A stretch of 64,000 nt of DNA from positions 1-64,000 of the forward strand of contig JAHDGU010000013.1 in the NCBI GenBank assembly GCA_020627535.1, written 5' to 3'. A program made the translations under genes and the position numbers. Source of the stretch: Saprospiraceae bacterium. Its GTDB lineage: Bacteria > Bacteroidota > Bacteroidia > Chitinophagales > Saprospiraceae. The notes under the pieces are model-generated. The model had not been told where the DNA came from, did not search any database, and worked only from the letters and a program-made list of their open reading frames with translations. This document shows, piece after piece, positions 51,701 to 60,755 of the stretch; positions within the stretch are counted from its first letter, which is position 1, and each line of letters begins with the position of its first letter.

Positions 51701-52321
51701 TACGGAGAGATCAACCCACTCGCCGTAGAGGCATACGACGAGATGAATGAGCGTAAGGAGCGTATCGAAAAAGAGCGTGATGACATCCTGGAAGCCAAAG
51801 AGTCTCTGCTCCAGACCATCAAGGAGATCGATGAGACGGCTACCGCGAGATTCCACGAGGCCTTCGATCAGATCAATCTCAACTTCAAGGAAGTCTTCCG
51901 TAGCCTCTTCAATGAGAATGACGATTGTCAACTCGTGCTCCTTGATCCAGAGAATCCGCTAGAGTCCAATATCGAAATCATCGCCAAGCCCAAAGGCAAG
52001 CGCCCAAGGACATTGACGCAGCTCTCCGGAGGAGAGAAGACATTGACAGCGACGGCTCTGCTCTTCAGTCTATATCTCCTCAAGCCTGCACCGTTTTGCA
52101 TCTTTGACGAGGTCGATGCGCCACTGGATGATGCCAATATCCAGAAGTTCAACAAGATCATCAAGAAGTTTAGCAAGGACTCACAGTTCATCATCATCAC
52201 GCATAACAAGGAGACCATGACAGCCATGGATGTCATCTATGGAGTCTTCATGGACAAGCCAGGTGTGAGTAGGGTAGGGGCCGTAGACTTCAATCAGGTC
52301 GACTACGCGCAGACGGCTTAG
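48788..52321 (+). CDS. smc: Chromosome segregation SMC protein
   Basis: 1177 residues from ATG 48788; the TTG five codons earlier lies within the promoter-like -7 box. N-terminal head with GFKSFAD and Walker A [21 protein letters not shown] split by family spacing, coiled coil about 165-500, hinge about 500-660 ([39 protein letters not shown]), second coiled coil to about 1000, and a C-terminal head with the signature [39 protein letters not shown] in pieces. It condenses and segregates the chromosome with ScpA/ScpB, which are not in this window. A T-rich tract follows the stop. Confidence 0.97.
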   Translation: [1177 protein letters not shown]

Positions 52322-52508
52322 GTTTTTTTTATTTTTGATTTTTGATTTCTGATTTTTGATTTGGTGCTGGTTTGAGTATTTTCCGTGTTTCTCGAGCGAG
52401 TCTCGCACCGAGTTTGAGAGCTCTAGGAGTGCTTTGCTGTTTACACAATGATCCAATCTCAGATTTTTTCTGTATCATAGACTAGAATCATTCAATAGGC
52501 CCACTCTT
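52322..52508. other. Intergenic T-rich repeats and dispersed motif
   Basis: Five near-copies of TTTTTGATT follow the smc stop (about 52330-52362). GTGTTTCTCGAGCG at 52385-52398 recurs at 53274-53287 with related flanks. A few terminal bases lead to the next start. No gene. Confidence 0.5.
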
Positions 52509-53186
52509 ATGAACCGCTCATTCCTGATCCATTGTATTATTGGCCTTGTCATGTGCCTGCTTTCATGCCAAACAAGCCCCAAGGAGGATAGCCAAAGTGC
52601 AAATGCCCAAAGCTCTCCTGTTGAGTGGATCACCAAGTCATATTCAGTCAAGAAAGAAAGTGGAATGACAGTCAAAGACACAGTCAACCAAGTTATTTCT
52701 GTTGTCAAAGAGGGTGACAAAGAGTTAATGACGATCTACTACAATCTTCTAGGAGAGGTAGACTATAAAGATGTCTACAAGTATGATGCTCAAGGCAAAA
52801 AGATCGGCTCAGAGTTTTATGAGGGTGGGAAGCAGACCATGTACTATGATTACAGCTATGACGAAAAAGATCAGATGATCCTGTCAGAAGCATATCGGAT
52901 AGAGACAGATTCTTTCGTGTACAACACGGCCTGGAGATACAATCAGGACACCACCAGATCCGGCTATATCAATGATGAGGGCAAGTTTGTAGCGCAATAC
53001 ATCTACATCAAGAACGAGTCCGACGATGATCTGCAGGCAATATACATCCGACGAGATGGCAGTCTCAATAAGACAGAGTACAGCTACACTGAGCACGACA
53101 CGGATGGCGAGTGGCTCGAGCGTACTGCGTCTAGAGATGGTGAGATTTATGCCATTGAGACGAGAGAGCGGAGAGATTACGAGTGA
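52509..53186 (+). CDS. Putative lipoprotein with YD/MORN-like strands
   Basis: 225 residues with a clear lipobox LLSC (Cys20). The mature part is made of repeated hairpin-like strands rich in Tyr and Asp (YYNLLGEVDYKDVYKYDAQG, YYDYSYDEKDQMILSEAYR, YIYIKNESDD), similar in style to wall-associated YD- or toxin_YwqK-type repeats. I do not recognise a defined family. No close operon partners. Confidence 0.65.
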   Translation: MNRSFLIHCIIGLVMCLLSCQTSPKEDSQSANAQSSPVEWITKSYSVKKESGMTVKDTVNQVISVVKEGDKELMTIYYNLLGEVDYKDVYKYDAQGKKIGSEFYEGGKQTMYYDYSYDEKDQMILSEAYRIETDSFVYNTAWRYNQDTTRSGYINDEGKFVAQYIYIKNESDDDLQAIYIRRDGSLNKTEYSYTEHDTDGEWLERTASRDGEIYAIETRERRDYE

Positions 53187-53522
53187 AGCTTGCTCATGTC
53201 CTGTGGTTGACCTTGGGAGCTTAAGTGCTTCTGGTTAGGCCATAGGGGATTCTTTTCTTTTCTGCTCCACTATGTGTTTCTCGAGCGCGTCCCGGCCCTG
53301 AGCTTCTCAAGGAAGGTTTCTTTTTGAGAGGAGATCCGCTTTAAGAAGCTGGCGCGAGACGCGCGCAGCAAGCACGATTGGGTATGCATTGCCGTCCTGG
53401 ATACTGTTGACAATTTCTCCCTCCCTTTCAATAGAGCCTGCCGACCTCAGGTGAGCCTGCTGACCTGAGGTTGGGGCCGGGGTGGGTTCCCTACCACTCA
53501 AAACAAAAAAACTCACAAAATC
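53187..53522. repeat. Intergenic dispersed repeats, copy B, with insertion of a palindrome
   Basis: Contains GTGTTTCTCGAGCG (53274-53287, also at 52385), then TACTGTTGACAATTTCTCCC and CCTTTCAA, matching copy A at 9230-9265. Copy A continues directly into GGGCCGGGGAGGG. Here an insert carrying ACCTCAGGT ... ACCTGAGGT (9-bp inverted repeat, 10-nt loop) comes before GGGGCCGGGGTGGG. No gene is supported. Confidence 0.6.
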
Positions 53523-53552
53523 TTGTCAAACTGGTATTCTATGGTATCTTCG
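53523..53552 (+). promoter_or_regulatory. Candidate Bacteroidota promoter of the gene at 53583
   Basis: TTG (53523-53525), 19 nt, TATCTTCG (53545-53552; one mismatch to TAnnTTTG). Leader of about 25 nt to ATG 53583. Confidence 0.45.
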
Positions 53553-53582
53553 AGACTATAGAATTGCATAACACCAATTGAC

Positions 53583-54293
53583 ATGAAAAATCTAATTGCC
53601 TTTTTTGCCCTGGTACTTCCTGTGTTTTTGATCGCTCAGACAGAAGGATCTTCTCCTGACTTTGGGGCCCTTGATATATTGATGAATGATGCGGGATTGA
53701 CGACGACTACAGGGGATCCAGGTGGGACATCAGGAGTTAGAAGAGGTTCCGGTGGAGGTGAGAATGACTTGCCCATTGGAATAGACCTGGATTGGTCAGA
53801 TCAGGGAAGGTTGCTTGAAAAATGGACAAAGCTTGAGTGGAAAGACCACAAGGGATTTTCTTCAAGTACCTATGAGGTAGTGATTACAGATTCGAACGAT
53901 GAAGAGTTTTATATTGCAAAGGTTAGAGGTAATTGGGTAAAGCTACCGTTGCATATTCTTGCCTTAAAAGCCCGTGAACAATATAGTCTTCAGGTAATTG
54001 GTATTGATGAAGATGGTGAGGAGTACGCATCGAAGCAGGCTAAATTTTCCACTGCTCCATCTATGCTCTACCATAATGCCATTCAAAATGCAAGGGCGGA
54101 TTCTTCTTATACACAAGCCGGTGATCTCAAGAAGTTACTCATGGAGTCTTTATCACTAGAGTCAGTAGGGTTGAAGCATGAAGCCCACTTGGTACTTAAG
54201 ACTGATATGGGTGATTCAAACTTCAATGCAGCATTAGAGGAGATGCGCCGCCAATTTTTAGGAAGAGCCAAGATAAGTTGCCTATGTCAGTAG
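53583..54293 (+). CDS. Exported protein of unknown function (Fn3-like)
   Basis: 236 residues with a signal peptide (to about LIAQ). A Gly/Thr-rich spacer (TTTTGDPGGTSGVRRGSGGG) precedes a beta domain (LEWKDHKGFSSSTYEVVITDSNDEEFYIAKVRGNWVKLPLHILA ... YSLQVIGID, in pieces) that looks like a fibronectin type III fold, then a helical tail. No enzymatic motif. It converges on the caspase gene with 8 nt between. Bacteroidota caspase-TPR genes often have a small Fn3-like exported neighbour, so a functional link is possible but not shown. Confidence 0.6.
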   Translation: MKNLIAFFALVLPVFLIAQTEGSSPDFGALDILMNDAGLTTTTGDPGGTSGVRRGSGGGENDLPIGIDLDWSDQGRLLEKWTKLEWKDHKGFSSSTYEVVITDSNDEEFYIAKVRGNWVKLPLHILALKAREQYSLQVIGIDEDGEEYASKQAKFSTAPSMLYHNAIQNARADSSYTQAGDLKKLLMESLSLESVGLKHEAHLVLKTDMGDSNFNAALEEMRRQFLGRAKISCLCQ

Positions 54294-54301
54294 TGTTGTC
54301 T

Positions 54302-56632
54302 CTATTTATGTAGTTTGTCTAATGCCTGTTGATAAGCCTTCCAATGGCCAATGTGTGATAGTTGTTCGATGTACTTCTGTATGTCACTAAACCCTTCTTG
54401 AATGGCATTGTTTATGTGATACGCGAACTTGCTTTGGTCCTGTTCAAAACTTGCAAATACCGCTTGATAATACTCAATTTCTTTTGATGAAACTAGATTA
54501 TTCTCTTTTGCGTATTTCATTCGGGCTTTTGCTTTTTGCTCCTTCCGCTCTGCTAAGCTGAGATCGATGAGAAAAGACTGAGCCGGGTTTTTTTCATCCA
54601 TCTCAACCGCCCGTAAAAGTTCCTTTCGAGACAGTTCAAACTTATTTCGTCTAAAGTACACCTTGCCCAGTTGGTAATGATAATAGGAATGCTCTTCGAA
54701 TCTAGAAAGCATGTAAATCAGTGTTTTTTCGGCTTCTTCATATTGCTCCAGTGCTTGATAAATGTTTTGAAGATTGTAGTAGGCTCTTGAATAGTCCTTG
54801 TTACATTGTGTGGCTAGCTTTACATAATGTAACGCAGTGTCCAATCTGCCTTCAGTGTAGTGGTGGAAGCCTAGGTCATTTTTGTTAATACAATTATGGG
54901 GATTGATTTGGATCGCTTTTCTTAGAGTGGATATCGCCTGGTCTATTTCTCCGTTTTCTTTATAAACCCAATATAGATTCTCATATGCCAGTTCGAATTC
55001 GGGAATTATTCTGATCAAGTTTTTATAGCTCCGAATAGCTGAATTTTTATCCCCCATCTTCTCATAAGCAAAGCCAATATTATTATATGGGAAACCCCAG
55101 TTTGGGCTAATTTCTATTGCTTCATTATATGATTCAATGGCATCGGTAAGTTGATTGGCTCGTTCGAAATTTAAACCCATCTCATTCAGCACATAAGGCG
55201 CCCGACTATCAAATCTCAAGGCCTCTTCCAATTGTGGAATTAAATTCTGATACTCTCCGGCCTCAGCACTATCTCGGTCGTATTGTATCCTTTGTGCAAC
55301 AGCACCAAAGTAGAGGGCTTTGGCTTTCAGCTGTGGATAGATGTAGTGAAACTCTCCACAGAGATCACTGGCGATAGTCAAGTAATCTGCATAGCGGAAG
55401 TAGTCATCAGCACCTTCGTCAAATCGGCGATCAATCTCCTTAGGATCCAAAGTCAAATACGCATTTATTGCTTGCTGTGCTTCATCTTGCAAAGCAGCAA
55501 TGAGGTCGCCCTTAGCCAAAGCGATGCGTGCATCTGAGGGATTGGCTTGTTCTAGAGATTGATAGATATCTAGAGCGGCTTGAGAATCATCATCAGAGTC
55601 CTCCTTGGCGACCAGATTTTTGTCGGCAATAGCTTTGTAGAATGCGGTGAAATTATCCTGAGGCTGGGCGATGTCGTCTTCCGCCTCAAAGGCTTGCGGA
55701 ATCATTTGATCCATCTGAGCACTTGCCAGTATCTCCGTCATCTCATAAAATCCAAGTACAGCTTTTCGATTGCCTTGGATCACTGGTGTCTGGGAAGCGC
55801 TGAGCTCCTCTTCATCAAATCGATCTTCTAGATGTCTGTGGATCTCCTTGAGACTGATCTCCGCATTTTGATTTCCGTCGGCATCACCACGTAGTCCATT
55901 GATCATGTGATAGGAAAACATACCGCGTCCTCCGCCCCATTGTTCGCCCTCATAGGAGTACTCATCGGGTTGACAAGACATGATTTTCACCTCATTGCCA
56001 TACTGTTGGAGTAAGGCCGCAGCTGTGGCTTGAGAGCCATTGATGGCGGATCCTGCTAGTTTGCCAGATCGGCAAGCATCTGTGATGACGATGACCTCTG
56101 CAGATTTCTCCACGGTCAATCGGTTCACCATCTCTTGCAGATCATTGACACGGATAGAATTGATCTGGTAGGTCTTGCTCGGTGTGTCGTAGAGAAGAAA
56201 GTGTCCTGACTCTTCTTCATTTCTCGTCTCGACATCACCATGGCCGGAGAAGTAGATGATGCATTTATCTCCTTTGCGGGTGCTATTCTCAAGCCAGTTG
56301 AGCGCATTGGTCACATTTCCACCTGTGGCTTTTTGATTGAGTAGGATGCGGACCTGATTGTCTTCTAGCATTTTGGCGGAAGCCTGATCTATACCGTCCA
56401 TGTAACTCTCGAGGAGATAATCCGCAAAGGCCTGCGCATCTACATGCGCATACTTGAGATCTGGAATCTTGTCGTCCTGGTAGTTAGAGACACCTATAAT
56501 CACGGCGCGAGTAGTCGGTCCACTGTGCCCGACGATCTTGAGAGAACGTCCCGGATTCTGCGCGGATAGGCTCAGGCCTATGAGCCAGAGGCAGAGTGAC
56601 AAGGCAAGTGATTGATATCGAAGAAAGACCAT
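54302..56632 (-). CDS. Caspase-family (C14) peptidase fused to TPR repeats
   Basis: 776 residues. Signal peptide (SLALSLCLWLIGLSLSAQ), then a metacaspase-like p20 domain: TRAVIIGVSNYQDDKIPDLK, His131 in YFSGHGD and Cys187 in ITDACRSG give the catalytic dyad. A p10-like part with GRGMFSYHMINGLRGDAD extends to about 290. A linker follows, then about 8 tetratricopeptide repeats (about 440-730), e.g. PYVLNEMGLNFERANQ, GFPYNNIGFAYEKMGD, NCINKNDLGFHHYTEGR. The signal peptide puts it in the periplasm or outside. Substrates unknown; TPRs probably bind a partner. Divergent from the first M48 gene. Confidence 0.92.
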   Translation of the reverse strand: MVFLRYQSLALSLCLWLIGLSLSAQNPGRSLKIVGHSGPTTRAVIIGVSNYQDDKIPDLKYAHVDAQAFADYLLESYMDGIDQASAKMLEDNQVRILLNQKATGGNVTNALNWLENSTRKGDKCIIYFSGHGDVETRNEEESGHFLLYDTPSKTYQINSIRVNDLQEMVNRLTVEKSAEVIVITDACRSGKLAGSAINGSQATAAALLQQYGNEVKIMSCQPDEYSYEGEQWGGGRGMFSYHMINGLRGDADGNQNAEISLKEIHRHLEDRFDEEELSASQTPVIQGNRKAVLGFYEMTEILASAQMDQMIPQAFEAEDDIAQPQDNFTAFYKAIADKNLVAKEDSDDDSQAALDIYQSLEQANPSDARIALAKGDLIAALQDEAQQAINAYLTLDPKEIDRRFDEGADDYFRYADYLTIASDLCGEFHYIYPQLKAKALYFGAVAQRIQYDRDSAEAGEYQNLIPQLEEALRFDSRAPYVLNEMGLNFERANQLTDAIESYNEAIEISPNWGFPYNNIGFAYEKMGDKNSAIRSYKNLIRIIPEFELAYENLYWVYKENGEIDQAISTLRKAIQINPHNCINKNDLGFHHYTEGRLDTALHYVKLATQCNKDYSRAYYNLQNIYQALEQYEEAEKTLIYMLSRFEEHSYYHYQLGKVYFRRNKFELSRKELLRAVEMDEKNPAQSFLIDLSLAERKEQKAKARMKYAKENNLVSSKEIEYYQAVFASFEQDQSKFAYHINNAIQEGFSDIQKYIEQLSHIGHWKAYQQALDKLHK

Positions 56633-56882
56633 GTATCTGGCTTCTATAAGCCGAAAGTACCGGAAATTCTCTATTTTGAGGCCGTATTTGTGATTGTGTT
56701 AAGGATTAGGGAGTTAATGGTTCAGAGTTCTGAGTTCTGAGTTGATGGTTGAGAGTTCTGGAAGAGCTTAGGCTGTAAACCGAGACCGATGACCTCGAGC
56801 AATGAATCTGTTGATCCGCGACAAGTCAATCTGAGCTTGGAGAAAGCCCGCCCTTTTAAGGGAGGGTTTGGGAGGGTTCGGA
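56633..56882. repeat. Intergenic GAGTTCT microsatellite and G-rich repeat, copy C
   Basis: GAGTTCT-type heptamers recur at 56722-56760 (GAGTTCTGAGTTCTGAGTT and GAGAGTTCTGG). A GACCGATGAC echo of the smc upstream repeat follows near 56785. CCCTTTTAAGGGAGGGTTTG with GGGAGGGTT at 56850-56880 repeats the 3' half of the dispersed element at 9255 and 53410. No gene. Confidence 0.55.
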
Positions 56883-58769
56883 ATGCTTCACAAATACACC
56901 AAAAAATCAATACTTGCCTTCATGAGATCTGTTTTCCTCGTGTCATGTCTGTTACTTGTTAGTTCACTCGTGCTTCGGGCAGATTCGCGAGATGCCACCT
57001 GTGAGCGCGTGTTCAATCGACTCAAGACGGCCAAGGGATTGCTCATTTCTCAGGCGCCATACCTCCGCGTCGTTGCCCAATTGCCCAATCCCGATCTCAG
57101 TATTGCCATGGCCGTAGAGGATAGCATATTTCTGGACAGAGAGACTTTCCAAGTCTGTCGAGAAATGGGTGCTGATTCTTTGAATGCTTTGGCATTTATA
57201 CTCTCTCATGAGTTGGCTCATTACATCAAGGGCCATACAGAGGAGCATGAATATGAGAAGGAAATAGAAATCATGGCGAATGTAGCGATTATGGATGCAG
57301 TGGAGGTCGACGATCGCAGGGCAAAAAGAAAAGTGAAGTCCATCATGCGGCAGTTTGGAATCCGAAATGCTGAAATCGAGGCAGATCTTGAAGCAGGATT
57401 TATATCACACCTATCTGGCTATTGCGCTCTCGAGGCAGGGCCGGAGATGCTGGAGCGCAGCTATACGAGATTTGGTCTGAAGCGTGAGGCGGGCAATTAT
57501 CCCTCACTTGAAGAGCGCAAGGAGATGATCCGTGAAGTAGGTAGAGTGCTAGATTCTTTGCTTTATGTATTCGATGCGGCGAATTTGGCATCTGTCGTTG
57601 GGATCCATCGGGAGGCTAAGGCTTCGTATGAAGTGATTACTGATCATTTTGTATCCACAAAGCTTCTCAACAATCTAGCTGTCACAGAGCTCAGAAGGTT
57701 TATGGATTTTCATTGGGGGCCGAATGATATTATATACGAGTTGCCCATCACGATGAGTCTACCGGAGTTTGTAGACCATGAGCATGATGCTGTGCCGGTG
57801 CTCACGGAGGAAGGTTTGAGGCTTGAAAGAATTCGATACCTTGAGACCGTCGCCCAGCTAGATCAAATGATCGCCAAATTGAAAAAAGCGCAATCGCTCA
57901 ATCCTCAATACTATCCCGCTCATCTCAATGAGTCAATCGCATATTATATCCGGTACTTGACGGCCTCCAATTTCTTGTGGTCGCCAGACTACGTACACGA
58001 TGACCTCGAATATGCAGAAGTTTCGGCGCTTAGGGCAAAGCAGGTTCTTCTTGATGAACCCATTACCAATGATAAGGCTCTTTGTGATGTCTTCAATATG
58101 CTAGCCATTATTGACCACGTCAAGGGAGACTCATCTTCTGCTGCACAGCAACTGTTATTGGCCGAGGAGCGTGTGGAGAAATCTATCAATACACATATCA
58201 ATCGTCTTGTAATTCAAGGGAATTGGGAAGCTCGACAAGATTTCTATCTATCCTTTGAGAGGACGGAACAGAGAAGGCTTGAGGCTATTCCGCTCATAGA
58301 TGAGGACCGAGCAAAGTCACTTCAGGATCTTCAGGTCGCCACTTCCAGTTATCAAGGGACTCTTCTCAAGGACATGATCACAGATGCCAGCTTGGAACTG
58401 CGTGAGGAGCGCGTACTGATCAAGAGTTTGCCCGGAAGTTCCAACTTGGTTGAGCGGCAACTGAGATTGGGCATAGCGGATACTGAGGAATATCGCCTGT
58501 ATCGCTTTGCGGAGTATGAAGGACTTTCGAAAATTGATATTGGGTCAATTTTTATTGTTCCCAAGGACCTGAGTGAGCCATTGATAGAGGGTCTGGTCCG
58601 TGGTATGAATTTTTCCTCACTCACCGAATTGATCGGGAAGCCACTTGACAGGGTTCAAGCTCCCAATGCTTCTTTGATACTTTATCCAGGAGTCATCTTT
58701 GAGTTTGTCGCTGGTAAGCTGAGTTCCTGGGTGATTTATGAAGATCTAGATCCTTTTGATCGGCGATAG
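56883..58769 (+). CDS. Secreted M48-like zinc metalloprotease paralog 1
   Basis: About 628 residues from ATG 56883 (ATG 56922 is an alternative that still keeps the signal peptide RSVFLVSCLLLVSSLVL). The zinc motif HELAH lies at about 109-113 (family HExxH), with the third ligand probably in EADLEAGFISHLSGY, as in M48 enzymes (ExxxD after the HExxH helix). The rest (about 200-500) is helical and TPR-like (QYYPAHLNESIAYYIRYL). The C-terminal ~60 residues (GMNFSSLTELIGKPLDRV ... YPGVIFEF) look like an SmpA/OmlA-like beta-hairpin domain. Two paralogs follow at 58839 and 63549. Likely a periplasmic protease or quality-control factor; substrates unknown. Confidence 0.82.
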   Translation: MLHKYTKKSILAFMRSVFLVSCLLLVSSLVLRADSRDATCERVFNRLKTAKGLLISQAPYLRVVAQLPNPDLSIAMAVEDSIFLDRETFQVCREMGADSLNALAFILSHELAHYIKGHTEEHEYEKEIEIMANVAIMDAVEVDDRRAKRKVKSIMRQFGIRNAEIEADLEAGFISHLSGYCALEAGPEMLERSYTRFGLKREAGNYPSLEERKEMIREVGRVLDSLLYVFDAANLASVVGIHREAKASYEVITDHFVSTKLLNNLAVTELRRFMDFHWGPNDIIYELPITMSLPEFVDHEHDAVPVLTEEGLRLERIRYLETVAQLDQMIAKLKKAQSLNPQYYPAHLNESIAYYIRYLTASNFLWSPDYVHDDLEYAEVSALRAKQVLLDEPITNDKALCDVFNMLAIIDHVKGDSSSAAQQLLLAEERVEKSINTHINRLVIQGNWEARQDFYLSFERTEQRRLEAIPLIDEDRAKSLQDLQVATSSYQGTLLKDMITDASLELREERVLIKSLPGSSNLVERQLRLGIADTEEYRLYRFAEYEGLSKIDIGSIFIVPKDLSEPLIEGLVRGMNFSSLTELIGKPLDRVQAPNASLILYPGVIFEFVAGKLSSWVIYEDLDPFDRR

Positions 58770-58838
58770 ATGCGGAATAAAATTGGAAACGGAACCAGTA
58801 CAGCACGTTATCAGACTCCTTGAATAAACACCCAAATC

Positions 58839-60728
58839 ATGACCAATACGATATCAGTCAATCGTAAACTATTTTTTGAGATCATTGCATTGAGAAGCGT
58901 GTTGATGACGATCATTTTTTTAGTGCTTTTGGTGAATCAGGCTTTCGCCCAAAAAGGATACGAGGTCTGTCACACCATCTTTGATCGACTGAAATCAGCC
59001 AAGGGGATGTTACTCACTGAAGGGCCGTACCTAGAGGTCGTCAATGCGCTGCCAGAGCCGACATTCAAGATTGCCATGGCGAGAGATGATAGAGTATTTC
59101 TTGATACGGCCACTGTAAATGTTTGCACCAAGATGGGAAAGGATTCACTCAATGCCTTGGCTTTTATCCTCTCTCATGAATTGGCACATTTTGTCAAAGG
59201 TCATCTCCAGAGTCATCAGTATATCGAAGAGACTGAACGAGATGAGCGATTGGAGATCATCTCTACTGCTGAGGTCAGTGATCGAAGGACAAAGCGAAAA
59301 ATTAATTCAATCCTAAAGAAGTATGGGATCAGGGTCAATGAGGCAGAAGCTGATCTAGAAGCAGGATTTATTTCCTATCTGGCAGGATATCGATCGCTTG
59401 ACGCTGGACCGGAAATGTTGCAGAGATGCTATGAGCGCTTTGGAATGGATGTGGAAGAGGGGAACTACGCCTCACTGGAAGAGCGCAAAGAAATGGTGCG
59501 CGCGGTTGCGCTCAAGTTGGATTCCTTGATTTATATTTTCGAAGCAGGAAATCTAGCCTCTGTTGTTGCCAAAGATGAGCTGGCCAAGTCAGCCTACGCT
59601 TACATCGCAGAAACTTTCACCACCCCAGCCCTCCTAAATAATATGGCAGTGACGGAACTCCGAAGATATGCTGACGCTCAATTTGGGCCCAATGGCATGA
59701 TGTACGAATTGCCTTTTACAATGAGTCTTCCTGTGCCTGATGAATACGGTACAGTAGATGAAGATATCACGGACATGGAGGCGTACCTGCGAGAGCAAGA
59801 ACGACTATATCGGATTGCTGTCGCAGAAGTAGATCGGAGCCTTGATAAGCTGCGTATGGCAAGACAAATCAACGATCAGTACTACGAGGCATTTCTCAAT
59901 GAGTCCATTGCCTATTACCTACGGTTTAAGACAGCAGGCTACTACGCATACAAGCCCGAGTACTATCACGATGATTTGCAATATGCCGCAGGAGCGGCAT
60001 TAAGAGCAAAGAATATCTTGTTGGATGATGCCGTCAAGAATGCCAAAGCTCTTGGAGATGTTCATAATATGCTTGCGATATTGAGTCATGTGCAGAGTGA
60101 TTCCACGCAGTCTGCAAGTCATCTACAGGTAGCCGAAAACTATACGGGACATACGGCTATGATTGAAATCAATCGTGGTGTATTGCAAGGGGAGAGAGGG
60201 GCTAGACGTGATTACTATATGGATATTGACAATATAATGGCGATGCAAAGTGAATGGCCCAGATGGGACGATGCTCAGGGAAAGGAAAGAACTGCCCTCT
60301 GGGACAGCTCGGCTACTTGGGACGGGATCGCGCTTGATCAAGTTGTTGTCGAAAAATTGGGTGCTTGGAATTTTACCAAAGTCTTGGAGCCTGAACTACC
60401 GAAGAGTACACAGCTAGTCAAGCTACAGCGAAAATTTAGCTTCGGAGGCAATAAGGATTTTAGATGTTATCGAATCGCGGAGTATAAGGGGCAAGCGACC
60501 ATTACAAAGTCAACCATATTCCTCATTCCAAGTTCACACGCTAGATCTATGCTGCACAAGTCAATTGGTGTTGGAATGAGCTATGACGAGTTGACGACGC
60601 TCCTAGGTGATCCCTTTTCCAAAATCGAGACGCAAAGTGCGACCTTGGTGAGATACTCAGGTGTCATCTTTACCTTCCAGGAGGGAGCGCTGAAATCTTG
60701 GACCTATTTCAGGGAGTACAGGTATTAA
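58839..60728 (+). CDS. Secreted M48-like zinc metalloprotease paralog 2
   Basis: 629 residues with the same plan as paralog 1: signal or anchor helix (about 20-37), CHTIFDRLKSAKGMLL start shared with the others, HELAH at about 113-117, EAEADLEAGFISYLAGY, helical middle, and GMSYDELTTLLGDPFSK near the C-terminus. It lies 69 nt behind paralog 1 in the same direction, so tandem duplication is likely. The middle segments differ most between the copies, which suggests different partners or substrates. Confidence 0.82.
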   Translation: MTNTISVNRKLFFEIIALRSVLMTIIFLVLLVNQAFAQKGYEVCHTIFDRLKSAKGMLLTEGPYLEVVNALPEPTFKIAMARDDRVFLDTATVNVCTKMGKDSLNALAFILSHELAHFVKGHLQSHQYIEETERDERLEIISTAEVSDRRTKRKINSILKKYGIRVNEAEADLEAGFISYLAGYRSLDAGPEMLQRCYERFGMDVEEGNYASLEERKEMVRAVALKLDSLIYIFEAGNLASVVAKDELAKSAYAYIAETFTTPALLNNMAVTELRRYADAQFGPNGMMYELPFTMSLPVPDEYGTVDEDITDMEAYLREQERLYRIAVAEVDRSLDKLRMARQINDQYYEAFLNESIAYYLRFKTAGYYAYKPEYYHDDLQYAAGAALRAKNILLDDAVKNAKALGDVHNMLAILSHVQSDSTQSASHLQVAENYTGHTAMIEINRGVLQGERGARRDYYMDIDNIMAMQSEWPRWDDAQGKERTALWDSSATWDGIALDQVVVEKLGAWNFTKVLEPELPKSTQLVKLQRKFSFGGNKDFRCYRIAEYKGQATITKSTIFLIPSSHARSMLHKSIGVGMSYDELTTLLGDPFSKIETQSATLVRYSGVIFTFQEGALKSWTYFREYRY

Positions 60729-60755
60729 ATCAAGTGAAAATAGCTCTTAGACCTT

